From the NCBI RefSeq assembly GCF_000002425.4, contig NC_037267.1, positions 10,941,461 through 11,005,460 on the forward strand: a stretch of 64,000 nt of DNA. Direction: 5' to 3'. The position numbers were made by a program, and so were the translations under genes. The DNA comes from Physcomitrium patens (Eukaryota > Streptophyta > Bryopsida > Funariales > Funariaceae). Position 1 is the stretch's first letter, and every line of letters begins with the position of its first letter. The notes beneath the pieces are model-generated. The model was given only the letters and a program-made list of their open reading frames with translations. It was not told where the DNA came from and did no database searches. Positions 9,545-20,133 of the stretch are shown here, one piece after another.

Positions 9545-12500
9545 GGACCGTGCGGCTGGACATCTCAACATCCAAAATTAATCAAGGTCCCTTTCTCTCA
9601 GCTCAACCTTCAGATTATTTTATGGTACCTTTACATCTGGGTATTCAAGAACTACAAGTCGATGCTTTATTAGACTCGGGTGCATCCGCTTGCTTTATAG
9701 ATGAAGAGTTTGCCAAGCTTCACAATATTTCTCTTGTAAAGAAACTTAAGCCTGTCCATGTAGAAGTCATAGACGGACGACCATTGTCTTCGGGCAATGT
9801 TATCCATGAAACTAAACCATTGAAGGTACGTCTTGAAAACCATGAGAGCAATATTGTGTTTAATGTTATCAAGACCCCTTCATGTCCTATCATTTTGGGA
9901 CTATCTTGGCTTGATAGATATAATCCATTGATAGATTGGAAGTTGCGGAAAGTGACATTTCCAACAAACTCCTTGAAGGTGGAATCTGCCAAGACAATGT
10001 CTAGAAACAAATCCTTGTTTATAGGTGCAAGGGCTTTCATGAAGGAAGCTAAGCAAAATACACCTCTTGTCATCTTCGCAACTCCGACTCGAGAAGATGC
10101 AACTCCGACTTTGGTTATTCCAAAGCAGTATGAAGAATTCAAAGATGTCTTTGAAAAGAAGAATGCTGATATGCTGCCAGAGCATCGACCCTATGACTGT
10201 GCCATTGAATTACAAGAAGGAGCACAACCACCTTTTGGACCAATCTACAATTTGTCGCAGACGGAGTTGATTGAGTTGCGGAAGTACATTGACGAGAATC
10301 TAGCCAAGAACTTCATCCGTCATTCGAAGTCGCCAGCTGAGGCACCAATCTTATTTGTGAAGAAAAAAGATGGCTCACTACGGATGTACGTGGACTATCG
10401 AGGTCTCAACAAGGTGACAAAAAAGAATCGCTACCCACTGCCTTTGATCTCTGGTCTTCTAGAACAACTTGGGCGTGCAAGGATCTTTACAAAGATTGAC
10501 CTAAGGGGAGCTTACAACCTTGTGCGAATCAAGGAAGGAGATGAATGGGAGACAGCTTTTCGAACAAGGTATGGCCATTTTGAATACAATGTCATGCCAT
10601 TTGGTCTTACTAATGCTCCAGCGGTCTTTCAACACATGATGAATGACATCTTTCGAGAGCATCTAGACGATTTTGTTGTCATCTATCTAGATAATATTTT
10701 GATATTTTCTAAGAACGAGGAAGAACATGAGAAGCACGTTCGTTTGGTACTCAAAAAACTACGGGAGCGAGGATTCTATGCCAAATTGGAAAAGTGCTTA
10801 TTTCACCAAACTGAGATGGAGTTTTTGGGATTCATCGCGACTACGGAAGGCTTGAAGATGGATCCAAAGAAGGTGGAAGCAATCATGTCTTGGGAAGTTC
10901 CGAAGACAGTTAGGGACGTACAATGTTTTCTTGGATTTGCTAACTACTATCGGATCTTCATCAAGAATTATTCTCAAGTTGCTGCCCCCCTCACTCGGTT
11001 AACGTGTAGGGACAAGCTCGAATGGGGACCTATCGCAGAAAAAGCATTTCAAGATTTGAAGATGGTATTTACTACAACTCCAATCTTGGTACATCCGGAC
11101 TTTACAAAGGCCTTTTATTTGGAGACAGATGCGTCGGATTTTGCTTTGGGAGCTGTACTTTCACAGATGGGCGTAGATGAGAAGCTCCATCCAGTTGCGT
11201 TCTATTCTCGAAAATTCTCTGCTGCTGACATCAACTATGAGATCCACGATAAGGAACTCCTTGCTATAGTAGATTCTTTCCAAGAGTGGCGCCACTTTCT
11301 CGAAGGAACTGCACATCCAGTGACCGTATATATGGATCACAAGAATTTGGAGTATTTTATGTCGGCTCGGGTTTTGAATCGGCGTCAAGCTCGGTGGAGT
11401 ATGTCGCTATCCAGGTTCGACTTTGTTATTACTTATCGGCCTGGGAAGCAACAAGGGTTGTCCGATGCATTATCAAGGAGATCATATCTCGCGCCAAAGG
11501 CTGAAGATGCAGCATTTGATCAACAGTGCACGACATTGTTGAAGCCAGAGAAATTTCGGCTCAACGCAGCTATTGTACCAATTGATGCTGACTTCCTCGA
11601 CCAGGTACGGGCCGCAACCATTGAAGATTCTCTAGCCCTTGATATCAAGCAACATGCTAGTGATGATAAATTCAAGATGGAAGGAGATCTAGTATATTTC
11701 GAAGAGCGGTTGTATATCCCAAAAGGGCCAACACGACTCCGAGTTCTTCAATCTCGTCATGACTTTCCAGCTGCGGGACATTTTGGATTCAATAAGACCT
11801 TGGAACTTATTTCCCACGATTTCTGGTGGCCTCAAATGTGGAAGGATGTGAAAGATTTTGTTGTATCTTGTGACATTTGTTCAAGATCCAAAAACCCTCG
11901 ACATCGGCCTTATGGACTTCTACAGCCATTGCCTATTCCGCGCCGACCATGGTCTTCGGTTTCCATGGACTTTATTACGGATCTACCACCATCGAATTCA
12001 TTTGACAGCATTTTTGTTGTTGTAGATCGGCTTACAAAGATGGCGCATTTTGTCCCTTGCAAGAAGACATCGTCAAGCGAAGACACAGCAAGACTCTTTC
12101 TTGATAATGTGTATCGATATCATGGTCTACCAGATGATATCGTATCGGATCGAGGAACCTAGTTTGTGTCAAAGTTTTGGAAATCTCTTTTTGAAATATT
12201 GAAGGTAGATATCAAGCTTTCTTCGGTATTTCATCCTCAAACGGACGGCCAAACAGAACGAGTGAATCAAGTTTTAGAGCAATATTTACATTGCACCATC
12301 AACTATCAACAAGATGATTGGGCCGCATATCTACCGCTAGCCGAGTTCGCATATAACAACACCCTTCATGCGTCAACTCAACAAACGCCATTCTTTTCCA
12401 ATTATGGATACCATCCGAAGCTTGACTTATGGAGTTCGTCAACGATTAACAATCCGGCAGCTGAAGGATTGGTGAAGGAGCTTTCGCAGCTTCAAACTAC

Positions 12501-13119
12501 ATTGAAGCTTCAATTGCAAACTGCCCAAGAATCTTACAAGGCGTCCGCGGACAAATTTCGGAATCAGGCACCTAAATTCACGATTGGAGACAAAGTTTGG
12601 CTGCTTCGACGAAATATTAAGACCAAGCGGCCATGTGATAAATTGGACTATCGGAGATTGAGACCATTTGTTATTCAGAAGCAGATCAATCCTATAGCGT
12701 ATCATCTGGAGTTACCAGCTACTATGAAGGTACATCCTGTCTTTCATGTTTCTTTGTTGGAACCTTATCGAGAATCGTCTTTTCCTAGAAGAGTACAATG
12801 TCCACCACCTAGCATAGAAATAGAGAACCACGAAGAATACGAGGTGGAAAAGGTCCTGGATTCACGGCAAAGACGGGGTAAATTAGAATACTTTGTGCAT
12901 TGGAGCGGTTACGATATTAATGAACGAACATGGGAGCCGGCCGAAAATCTCGCGAATGCACCGAAAAGGTACAGGAGTTTCATCGACGATATCCTGAGAA
13001 ACCCAAGTCGGTTCGACGATAGCTTCTTACTCAAGCTTGCTCATCCAGAAAACAGAAAAGAGGAGAGAGCACCACCAAAATCCATAGTTGATGTAGTCAT
13101 TCTCTCCAAGATAGCGTAG
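9463..13119 (+). pseudogene. pol of element A: protease, RT, RNase H, integrase, chromodomain
   Basis: Frame -1 relative to gag, overlapping it at 9463-9544; the nominal ATG at 9463 need not be used, and I see no canonical slippery heptamer. Order of domains: aspartic protease with LLDSGAS (residues 69-75), reverse transcriptase with KIDLRGAYN and MPFGLTNAP, RNase H with TDASDFALGA, integrase with the HH-CC zinc region (CDIC), MDFITD, DRGT and the E of TERVNQ, then a chromodomain with [17 protein letters not shown] and TWEP. Two defects: TAG at 12160-12162 right after DRGT in the integrase core (CAG expected), and YLDN at 10684-10695, where RTs need YXDD. The chromodomain places it among chromoviruses; the sequence style is Tcn1/fungal-like. 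Confidence 0.93.
12838..12993 (+). other. Chromodomain of element A integrase
   Basis: [21 protein letters not shown] and [10 protein letters not shown] form a complete chromodomain of about 50 residues at the pol C-terminus. Such domains steer integration towards histone-marked chromatin in chromoviruses. The aromatic positions Y, W and W are present. Confidence 0.85.
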
Positions 13120-13167
13120 AACTTTGTTAGTAGCCCAAGTTTGTTCTTATTGTTTTAGCCTTTGAAT

Positions 13168-13536
13168 ATGGATAGCCAAGATACTACACTTGTCATGTCA
13201 TCTCAAGCAACTAGCTCACGAAGATGACCGCGAGATGAAGAACCGCCTGCACCACGACGACGTTGAAGGATTCCGAGCAACAGATCGCTGGTGATTGTAA
13301 TTGAGGTCGAGCCTGCCTACAATGGTCAGCCAGAAGGTGTCCTGCAAACACTCCTTCAAGTGTTTGCAGGACAATTTCACAATGAAGACACGGAGGTTCA
13401 TGCTTGGTCAGAAGTTGAAGGCGTGGGCCACTACCGTTGGCTTCAAGGACCATTGAATCACTTGCCTCGTGAACAACAATTGGAGTTCATAGTAGAGGTT
13501 ATGCGACAGATCTTCATTTTCTTGCGTTGGTATTGA
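13168..13536 (+). pseudogene. Third small frame of element A, between pol and 3' LTR
   Basis: A reading frame from ATG 13168 to TGA 13534-13536 (122 codons) downstream of the pol stop, interrupted by TGA at 13225-13227 and 13264-13266, each one C-to-T step from CGA. The C-terminal half holds WSEVEGVGHYRWL and PLNHLPREQ, matching element B (6798-6571) at the protein level while most codons differ, which points to past selection on a protein. Similar relics are in C, D and I. It lies where other retroelements carry env-like or accessory genes, but I recognise no domain and no membrane segment. Confidence 0.6.
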
Positions 13537-13572
13537 CTGACGATAACATTGCTTCTCGGAGACCTCGAAGCT

Positions 13573-13585
13573 AAAGGAGGAGGTG
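13573..13585 (+). other. Polypurine tract of element A
   Basis: AAAGGAGGAGGTG ends one base before the 3' LTR at 13587, the usual site for plus-strand DNA priming. B has AAGGGGAGGTAA at the same place. Confidence 0.8.
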
Positions 13586-13586
13586 A

Positions 13587-14059
13587 TGTTAGGAACATAG
13601 TCCTTAGACCTTTCTAGAGACAAGTTTCTAGAACCTTCTAGAAAGAAGTCTCTAGAAACTTCCAGAAGATTCCTTGAATATTCTCTTAGAATATTCTTTA
13701 AAGATTCCCTAAAGATTCTTTGAAGATTCCCTAAAGATTCCCTTAGAAGGCTCTAGAAGATTCTTAGAATATTCTAGTAGATTCTAGGAAGTTACTTGAG
13801 AAGCTTCCTAGCTCTTGGGTAGTTGCTCGAGAAGCTTCATAGTTCTTGGGAAGCTTCTTGATGCGCTTCCTTAGAACCATAGCTCAGTAGTATATATAGG
13901 AGTCGAGGCTGAAGAGTTCTTCAGTCTCGACAACACATCTCTTGAAGCTCTAGCTCAATTCTCTTGGCGTTGCTCTTGTATTCATCTGATAATCTAGTTC
14001 TTGTCATTTCTTCTTGAACTTCTTGTTAGATTTCAAGTCTGTATTTTGTGTCCGTGACA
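13587..14059 (+). repeat. 3' LTR of element A
   Basis: 473 bp, same length as the 5' LTR. Both perfect HSEs (13626-13643, 13655-13672), the TATA box (13891-13898) and the palindrome (13902-13931) are conserved. Followed by CATAC (14060-14064). Confidence 0.95.
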
Positions 14060-14064
14060 CATAC

Positions 14065-16310
14065 CTTATTGCCCATGTGGAATGGTGGTTGTTCCTTTTA
14101 ATAGACATCCGTATTGGTCTTTTGTTGTTCTTGAGCTTCTTTTAACTTCGCCTTTATTCTTGCATGTAGCTCTGATAAGTGATTTGCCAAATCTTTCACT
14201 TTTAGAAACAGAAGACTATGGTTGTTCTAGAATAGGTAATAGTTGAAGAAGTCCGTAAAGTCCATGACGAGGAATTTTTGATCTTGAATAAATATTGTAT
14301 GATTGAACAAAGTCTTTTACACCCTTCCACATTTGTGGCCACCAAAAATCTCTGAATATAAGCTCCTAAGTCTTGTTGTATCCAAAATGTTTTGCTGCTA
14401 GAAAGTCATCACATGCTTGAAGAATACATAATCATTCTTTTCTTTTTGGAACATATAATCAACCTTCAAAATAAAGTAGGTTGTTTTTAAACTCAAACTT
14501 AGAAGTATCTTGAGGCTTAGAAGAAGGATTCTTGATATTGTAAATAAGAAGATCAGAAGACATATTTGATTGGATTTGTTTTACAAGAGTTGAATCAATA
14601 GTCAATGTTGAAGTTTATCATTTGTTCATATTTGTGATAATACGGCACTTAAAGCAAAATCAAATGCATTTGTTTCCATAAAAAATGCCTTAGAAAAGTC
14701 GATGTGATACAAGATTAATACAAAAATAAATGCCAACTTCAAAGTTTCAAAAGATGCTTTAATTCCTTTGTTCCAGTCAAGTTTATCTTTGCAAGTCTAA
14801 CATATAAATAGGCTACAATTTGAAAAAAATCTTTGATGAAGATCCGATAATAGTTAGAAAAGGCCAAAAAGCATTAGAAATTTCTTATCATTTTTGGAAT
14901 CTTCCAATCCATAATTATTTAAAATTTTTTAAGATCCATCATAAGTCCATTATTTGAAATGATGTATCCTAAAAAGTCGACTTGAATAGTGTAGAATACA
15001 CACTTTTCTATCTTGGCAAAGAGTCTCGCATTTCTTAATTTTTGTAACACACGACAAATATGAAGTTCATGTTCATCTATGTTCTTAGAATAGATCAAGA
15101 TATCGTTCAGATAATAGACAACAAAATCGTCTAAAAATTCTCAAAAAATATCATTCATTAGATGTTGAAAAGCTGTCAATGCATTTGCAAGTCCAAAAGG
15201 TATGATGTAGTATTCAAAATACCCATACCTAGTTTGATATGCAATCTTCCATTCATCTCTTTCTTTAATACGTACTAAATTATATGCTCCTTATAGAATT
15301 TATTTTTGTTTAGATCTTAACTTGATTCAATTGATTGGGAAGTCTTGATATCAAAGATAGATGATACCTGTTCTTGATGGTGATCTTGTTGAGTCTTTGA
15401 TAGTCAATACACCTCCGCAATGACCTATCTTTCTTCTTCACAAATAAGATTGGAGCTCTTGCTGGTGATTTAGAATGGTGTATGAAATTCTTGGCCATAT
15501 TTTCTTTAATATATTCCTTGAGTTCAACGAATTCATTTTGTGATAAACTATAGATTGATTCAAATCGCAATTGTGCTCTTTCTTGAAAGTCAATTGAGTA
15601 GTCATAGGGACGATACTCTGGAAGAGAATCCACATTCTTCTTCTCAAATACAACTTGAAATTCTTGATATTGGTTGAAAATGCTACTTGAAGTCTTTGCA
15701 TCATTAGAAACAAGTGTGGTATAAATGACACAAGGTGTCCCTTTTTTTGTAGCATGCAAGAAAGCTCTTGCACCTACAAATATAGATTTAATTGCATTAG
15801 ACTTATGACTTTCTACTGGATTAATTTTACTCTTAAATATGCTTTTAGAAAAGTCATGAGTATAAAAAATCTAATCTATGCAAGGATTATATTTTTCTTA
15901 CCATGATAAATCTAAAATGACTAAGTTAGAAAGAGATTTAATTATATTAAAGATTATGCAACTACTATGACTATTTATTGCTACATGTATAGGAAGTGTT
16001 TCATAAATAACATCTCCAGAAGACAACAGATAACCATCTATGACTTCTACATGAATAGGTTTGGTTTTCTATACTAATGGTATTTTATGAATTTTAACAA
16101 ATTCTATGTCTAAGAAATAAGTTGAGGCTCTTGAATCTATCAAGGCAGAGGCTTTATAAATATTAGGTCCTAAACACACATCTATTATAAAACAAGGAGA
16201 GGATTTTCAAGAGAAGATAGGACCTTCATTAGAAATTATACAAAATTCCAACTGCATGGTTCCTATTATAGCTGGACAAATTTGTTTTCCGACATATTGT
16301 CTTTTTTGAC
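14065..16310 (-). pseudogene. pol of element B (broken), part upstream of A
   Basis: Minus-strand pol relic. The protease active site reads DSRAS near 16130, against DSGAS in A. A 149-codon open piece (15759-15310) covers the RT N-terminus with YRPYDYSIDF, HSKSPARAPILFVKKKD and IDYQRLNKI. The YXDD motif reads YLND near 15100. The integrase begins (DFWWPQMWKGVKDF) but jumps from the WSS-S position straight to the linker KVKDLANHL near 14210, losing the catalytic core. The frame is then cut by element A at 14060. Confidence 0.75.
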
Positions 16311-16329
16311 AGATGTGCTCTTCATTTTG

Positions 16330-17270
16330 TGATTTTGTCACTTTTTTGGACAATGTTGAGCAGTGTGTTTAGGTTCTCCATAATATAAGAACAATCTTTC
16401 TTGACAGCGACAAGTCTTTTCTTGCTCGGTAAGAAGTTTAAAACATATGGCATTAATTTACATATTCTCTACTTTTGAATGTATGTGTTGAAGAGATATT
16501 GGTATTTCCATTGAATTGTAATAATGTTGAGGCCTATTTGTGTGACTTTCAAATCAAAATTTAAAAAGTCGATTATAGCATTTCACAGCAAAGTCAATTA
16601 TTTGACTCAATGTTTGAGGATCAAGTAAGTTGAGCATCAAGTTCTTTACCTCATATTATAATCTATAGAGAAATTGGCTAATAAATGCAGCATTATCTCA
16701 CTTGATATCAGTTGCAAGTTGTCAAAATTATGAAGCATATAATATTACAGATCGATTGCCTTGTCACAAAATAAAGATCTTGTTGGTTGCAACATGAATT
16801 ACATCATGTTTTCTATACACAGACCCGAATTCTACCAAAAATACCTCCAAATTATTCAATATTGGATCTCATCATTCAACAAAAGATGAAAGCATTAATA
16901 ATGTTGAACCTAAAAGAAGTGTATCAATGAATCTAACTTGTGATTTTGGAGTTGGATAGCTTTGAGGTTGAAGTTCAATCACAAGTTATACTTGATTAAT
17001 AAATCCTCAAAACTTGGATCTTGTATCATCAAACTTCTTGGACAAAGCAACTCTTGATTCTTTAACACTTGAAGGATGTTCCACCATGGGTGAAAGGATA
17101 TGATTTGGTGCAAATATTGAAGGAGCTCTAATCATCTCTATATCCTCACTTCCTGCCATTCTTGTTGATCCTTGTGGTGGTAAACTAAGTTGATCCATCG
17201 CAAGCATCAACTCCCTCAATTACTCTTGCATTTGTGCCATTGCACTCTTCATTTCAATAAGCTCTGCCAT
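16330..17270 (-). pseudogene. gag of element B (broken)
   Basis: Starts at the ATG on the complement of 17268-17270 (MAELIEMKSAMAQMQE, then a stop), continues with LAMDQLSLPPQGS and KKFDDTRSKF, matching KFDGTRANF of A, and ends with a decayed zinc knuckle FLYYGEPKHTAQHC near 16345-16440, in which the first cysteines are lost. Several stops. The leader upstream holds one hairpin unit with arms at 17350-17357 and 17448-17455. Confidence 0.7.
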
Positions 17271-17349
17271 AATAAGACTCAAAAAAATATCTAATACTAC
17301 TCAAGATAAGTAGATGAAAGGACTTGAGGACAAAGAAAATATTAAAAAT

Positions 17350-17455
17350 AATATCAGTTTAAAAGAGGATAATCCATAACTTCTAATATACTTATGTCTT
17401 ATCATGAAAAAGAGGTAATCTACTCTTAATCAAGATAAGACAAAGCTCTGATATT
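17350..17455 (-). repeat. Leader hairpin unit of element B
   Basis: On the plus strand AATATCAG (17350-17357) and CTGATATT (17448-17455) are the same arms as units 1 and 2 of element A, with the GATTACC cores recognisable but decayed. The spacing of 106 nt is close to the 104 nt in A. Confidence 0.65.
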
Positions 17456-17463
17456 GTAAGTAT

Positions 17464-17474
17464 ACTCTTATCAA
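17464..17474 (-). other. Primer binding site of element B
   Basis: On the minus strand TTGATAAGAGT, 2 nt after the 5' LTR end. It pairs with the R start ACTCTTGTCAA (from the 3' LTR, 6144-6154) at 10 of 11 positions; the one mismatch is a C-to-T step in the primer site. Confidence 0.65.
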
Positions 17475-17476
17475 TC

Positions 17477-18012
17477 TATCAAGGACATGAACTAAATTCG
17501 TATCAAAGAAAGAATGACAAAATAGAAATAAGGAAGTATGTATATTAAAAGTAACTGAAAAGGCTTACTGCCAAAAAGACAAGAAAACTTGAGACTCTTG
17601 AAACTAGATTAGAAGCAAGAAAAGAATTGACAAGATTGAAGAAGGCTTCACTCTTATCTCTATATATACTATCTAACTAGAGGCTACATCGCAATGTTTT
17701 ATAGAACCTCCAATATATGTTGACTTTGTATAACACATGCCTTGACTTACAAGGCAAATTTTTCTATATGTAGGCAACATATTTAGCTTAGTCTTCAAGC
17801 TAACAACATGTGTGACATATGGCAAACTTGTTGATTATGTTTTTAATCCAAAAAGTTAACTAAAGACACATATAAAATCAAAGCAGTATCTATGAAGCTT
17901 CTAAAAAGCTTCCATAGAAGATATTATAGAATTAACTTACTTTTACCTACTTCTACTTACTTCTACCTATTTATACAAGTAATTACTCGCTTACATGCAT
18001 ATGTCCATGACA
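17477..18012 (-). repeat. 5' LTR of element B
   Basis: 536 bp, aligned with 5971-6529. The plus strand starts TATCAAGGACATGAA and ends CCATGACA, followed by CCTTG. The palindrome is partly decayed here (17629-17641 with 17646-17658). Confidence 0.8.
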
Positions 18013-18017
18013 CCTTG

Positions 18018-20096
18018 TTATTTGATTATTATTGAGGCTTTCATAACTTCCTTCAAATAAAATATTTAGAATACCTTTAAAAATCATTCTTACTTCTAAT
18101 AAACTCATCAAATATCAAGAATCTCTTTTAAAGTTATAATATAAAATATGTTATAACTTGCCATCTATTTGAAGAAGAATATCGCATTCTTAAGAATCTT
18201 CATCTCGATTATATTGTCTTGAAGGTTATAAAAATAATAATGTCTTATTTGATAATTCAACAAATGATACTTCTTGACTTGAATTTGCTAGTTATTGGTT
18301 CTTTCTTTCTTTAGGACTATAAATACATAGAAGTTATAAAAAAAGATAAAAGATAAAATGCTATCTTTTTACATATTATTTCTTTTAATGCAAAGATTTG
18401 CTATTTTTTATCTTGATTTTGATAGATGTTATTAATAAAAAGCCTCAACCTTCTTTACTACATTTATAAGATTCTTTGCTAGCTCCCAAGTACATTCACT
18501 AATATCATATCTATGCCTATGAATAAAATATTTTAATTCATTTCAGCACTACCTTGAATCTAAGACTTCTTCTACATCAAACTCTTGATTATTATTTATT
18601 TTCATAGGAAGATGTGGCATTTGCCTTTTATTTTGAGATACTCGTTATCTTATATGGCTCAAAAAGAAACATATGGAATATAGGATGGATCTTCATAGAA
18701 TTTTGTAGATATAATTAATAAGTAACAGGATTGAGTTATTCACAAATAGAAAAAGATTCAAGTCTACAATAGTCCAATTTATCACACAAACAACTAGACT
18801 TAATTTTTCGATCAAGTAGTCATACCTTGTCACTAATATTGAATTATAGTTGTTTCTTATAATAGATATTTGTATTGATTTTTTGTCATTTTTGAGCTTC
18901 CTTTAATTATGCTTTTATTGTTGTATATAGCTTTAACAAACAATTTTCTAAATCTTTTGCTATAAAATTATCAACTTTTGAAAAGTCAAAAATATCAAAT
19001 TTTGGATGATAATCATTATATGCAAAGAAAGATATTTATTGAATAGAAGAATGTATCAAATTATTATATACAAACTCTATAAATAATAAAAAATTTGTCT
19101 AATCATCTTGATGATAGTTGATGGTATACTTCAAATACTACTCCAAAACTTCATTCATCTCTTCTATTTGCTCATCAATTTGAAGATAAAAAATTGAAAA
19201 GAGCTTTATATCTACTTTTAGAATCTTGAAAAGTTTTAATACAAATTGAGTCCTACTATTCAATATAATATTTTTGGACAATCCATAATAGCAATAAATA
19301 TTATCAAAAAAAAACTTAGCTATTTTTTTACCTATAATAGATTTTATACATAATACAAAAAGTGCCATCTTAATAAAACGATCTAATTTCATGAATATAA
19401 AATCATATGAATATGAGATTAGAAGATTTGTAATAAAATCCATAGAAATAGAAGACCATGATTGTTCCAAAATAGATAATAGTTAAAGAAGTCCATATGA
19501 TTGATGACAAAGAGTTTTTTATCTTCAAAAAATATCATGTAATTTTTCAAAGTCTTTAACTGCTTTTTACATTGAGGCTACTAAAAATCTCTTGATATTA
19601 GCTCCAAAGTCTTATTGTATCCAAAATGATCAGCTATTGGAAACTCATAATGAGCTTGAAGAATATGTGATTATATTTTATTTTCTAGAATATATAATTG
19701 TTCCTCAAAATAAACTAGATTATTTTTGAACTCAAACTTGAAAGTATTATGAGACTTAGAAGAATTATTCTTAATATTGTGAATAAAAAGATTAGAAGAT
19801 ATACTTGATTAAATTTACTTAAAAATAGTTGGATCAACAATTAATGTTGATTTTATTACTTGGAGATGAAAATGTTCTTGCTTCAAGAGAATCATTCTTT
19901 ATTAATCAAAAGCTCTATTTTTTTTTTTTTTTTTTTCGGTATAGGATAAAAATGTCTAAAAAAGACATTTGACAAACTTTTTTATTTTTTGGCTTTAAAA
20001 ATGATCTTAAAATCAAATCTTGATAAAGGCACGGTTTAACGAACTTAGCAACAATTCAAAATATGTTTTAACATGAAATATTTGAGGTTCTTGTGA

Positions 20097-20133
<37 letters not shown>

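Larger units (their letters stand above)
7505..14059 (+). mobile_element. Element A: near-intact Ty3/gypsy chromovirus
   Basis: A 6555-bp LTR retrotransposon with TG...CA LTRs of 473 bp each (7505-7977, 13587-14059), a 5-bp target duplication, a self-complementary primer site at 7980-7990, a structured leader (8002-8375), gag, pol with a C-terminal chromodomain, a third small frame, and polypurine tract AAAGGAGGAGGTG before the 3' LTR. The LTRs differ at roughly a dozen to fifteen sites by eye, mostly transitions, so it is the youngest full element here. It is probably not autonomous: gag and integrase each carry one TAG, and the reverse transcriptase motif is YLDN. Confidence 0.95.
5971..18012 (-). 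mobile_element. Element B: Ty3/gypsy chromovirus, minus strand
   Basis: LTR retrotransposon of about 5.5 kb without the A insert. The LTRs are 5971-6529 and 17477-18012. The 5-bp target duplication is CCTTG at 5966-5970 and 18013-18017, which fixes the insertion in element C. Minus-strand order is LTR, primer site, leader hairpin, gag (17270-16330), protease, reverse transcriptase, a shortened integrase, the A insertion, chromodomain region, small ORF, polypurine tract (AAGGGGAGGTAA just before the LTR), LTR. All genes carry stops. The integrase catalytic core is deleted near 14205-14215. Confidence 0.85.
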
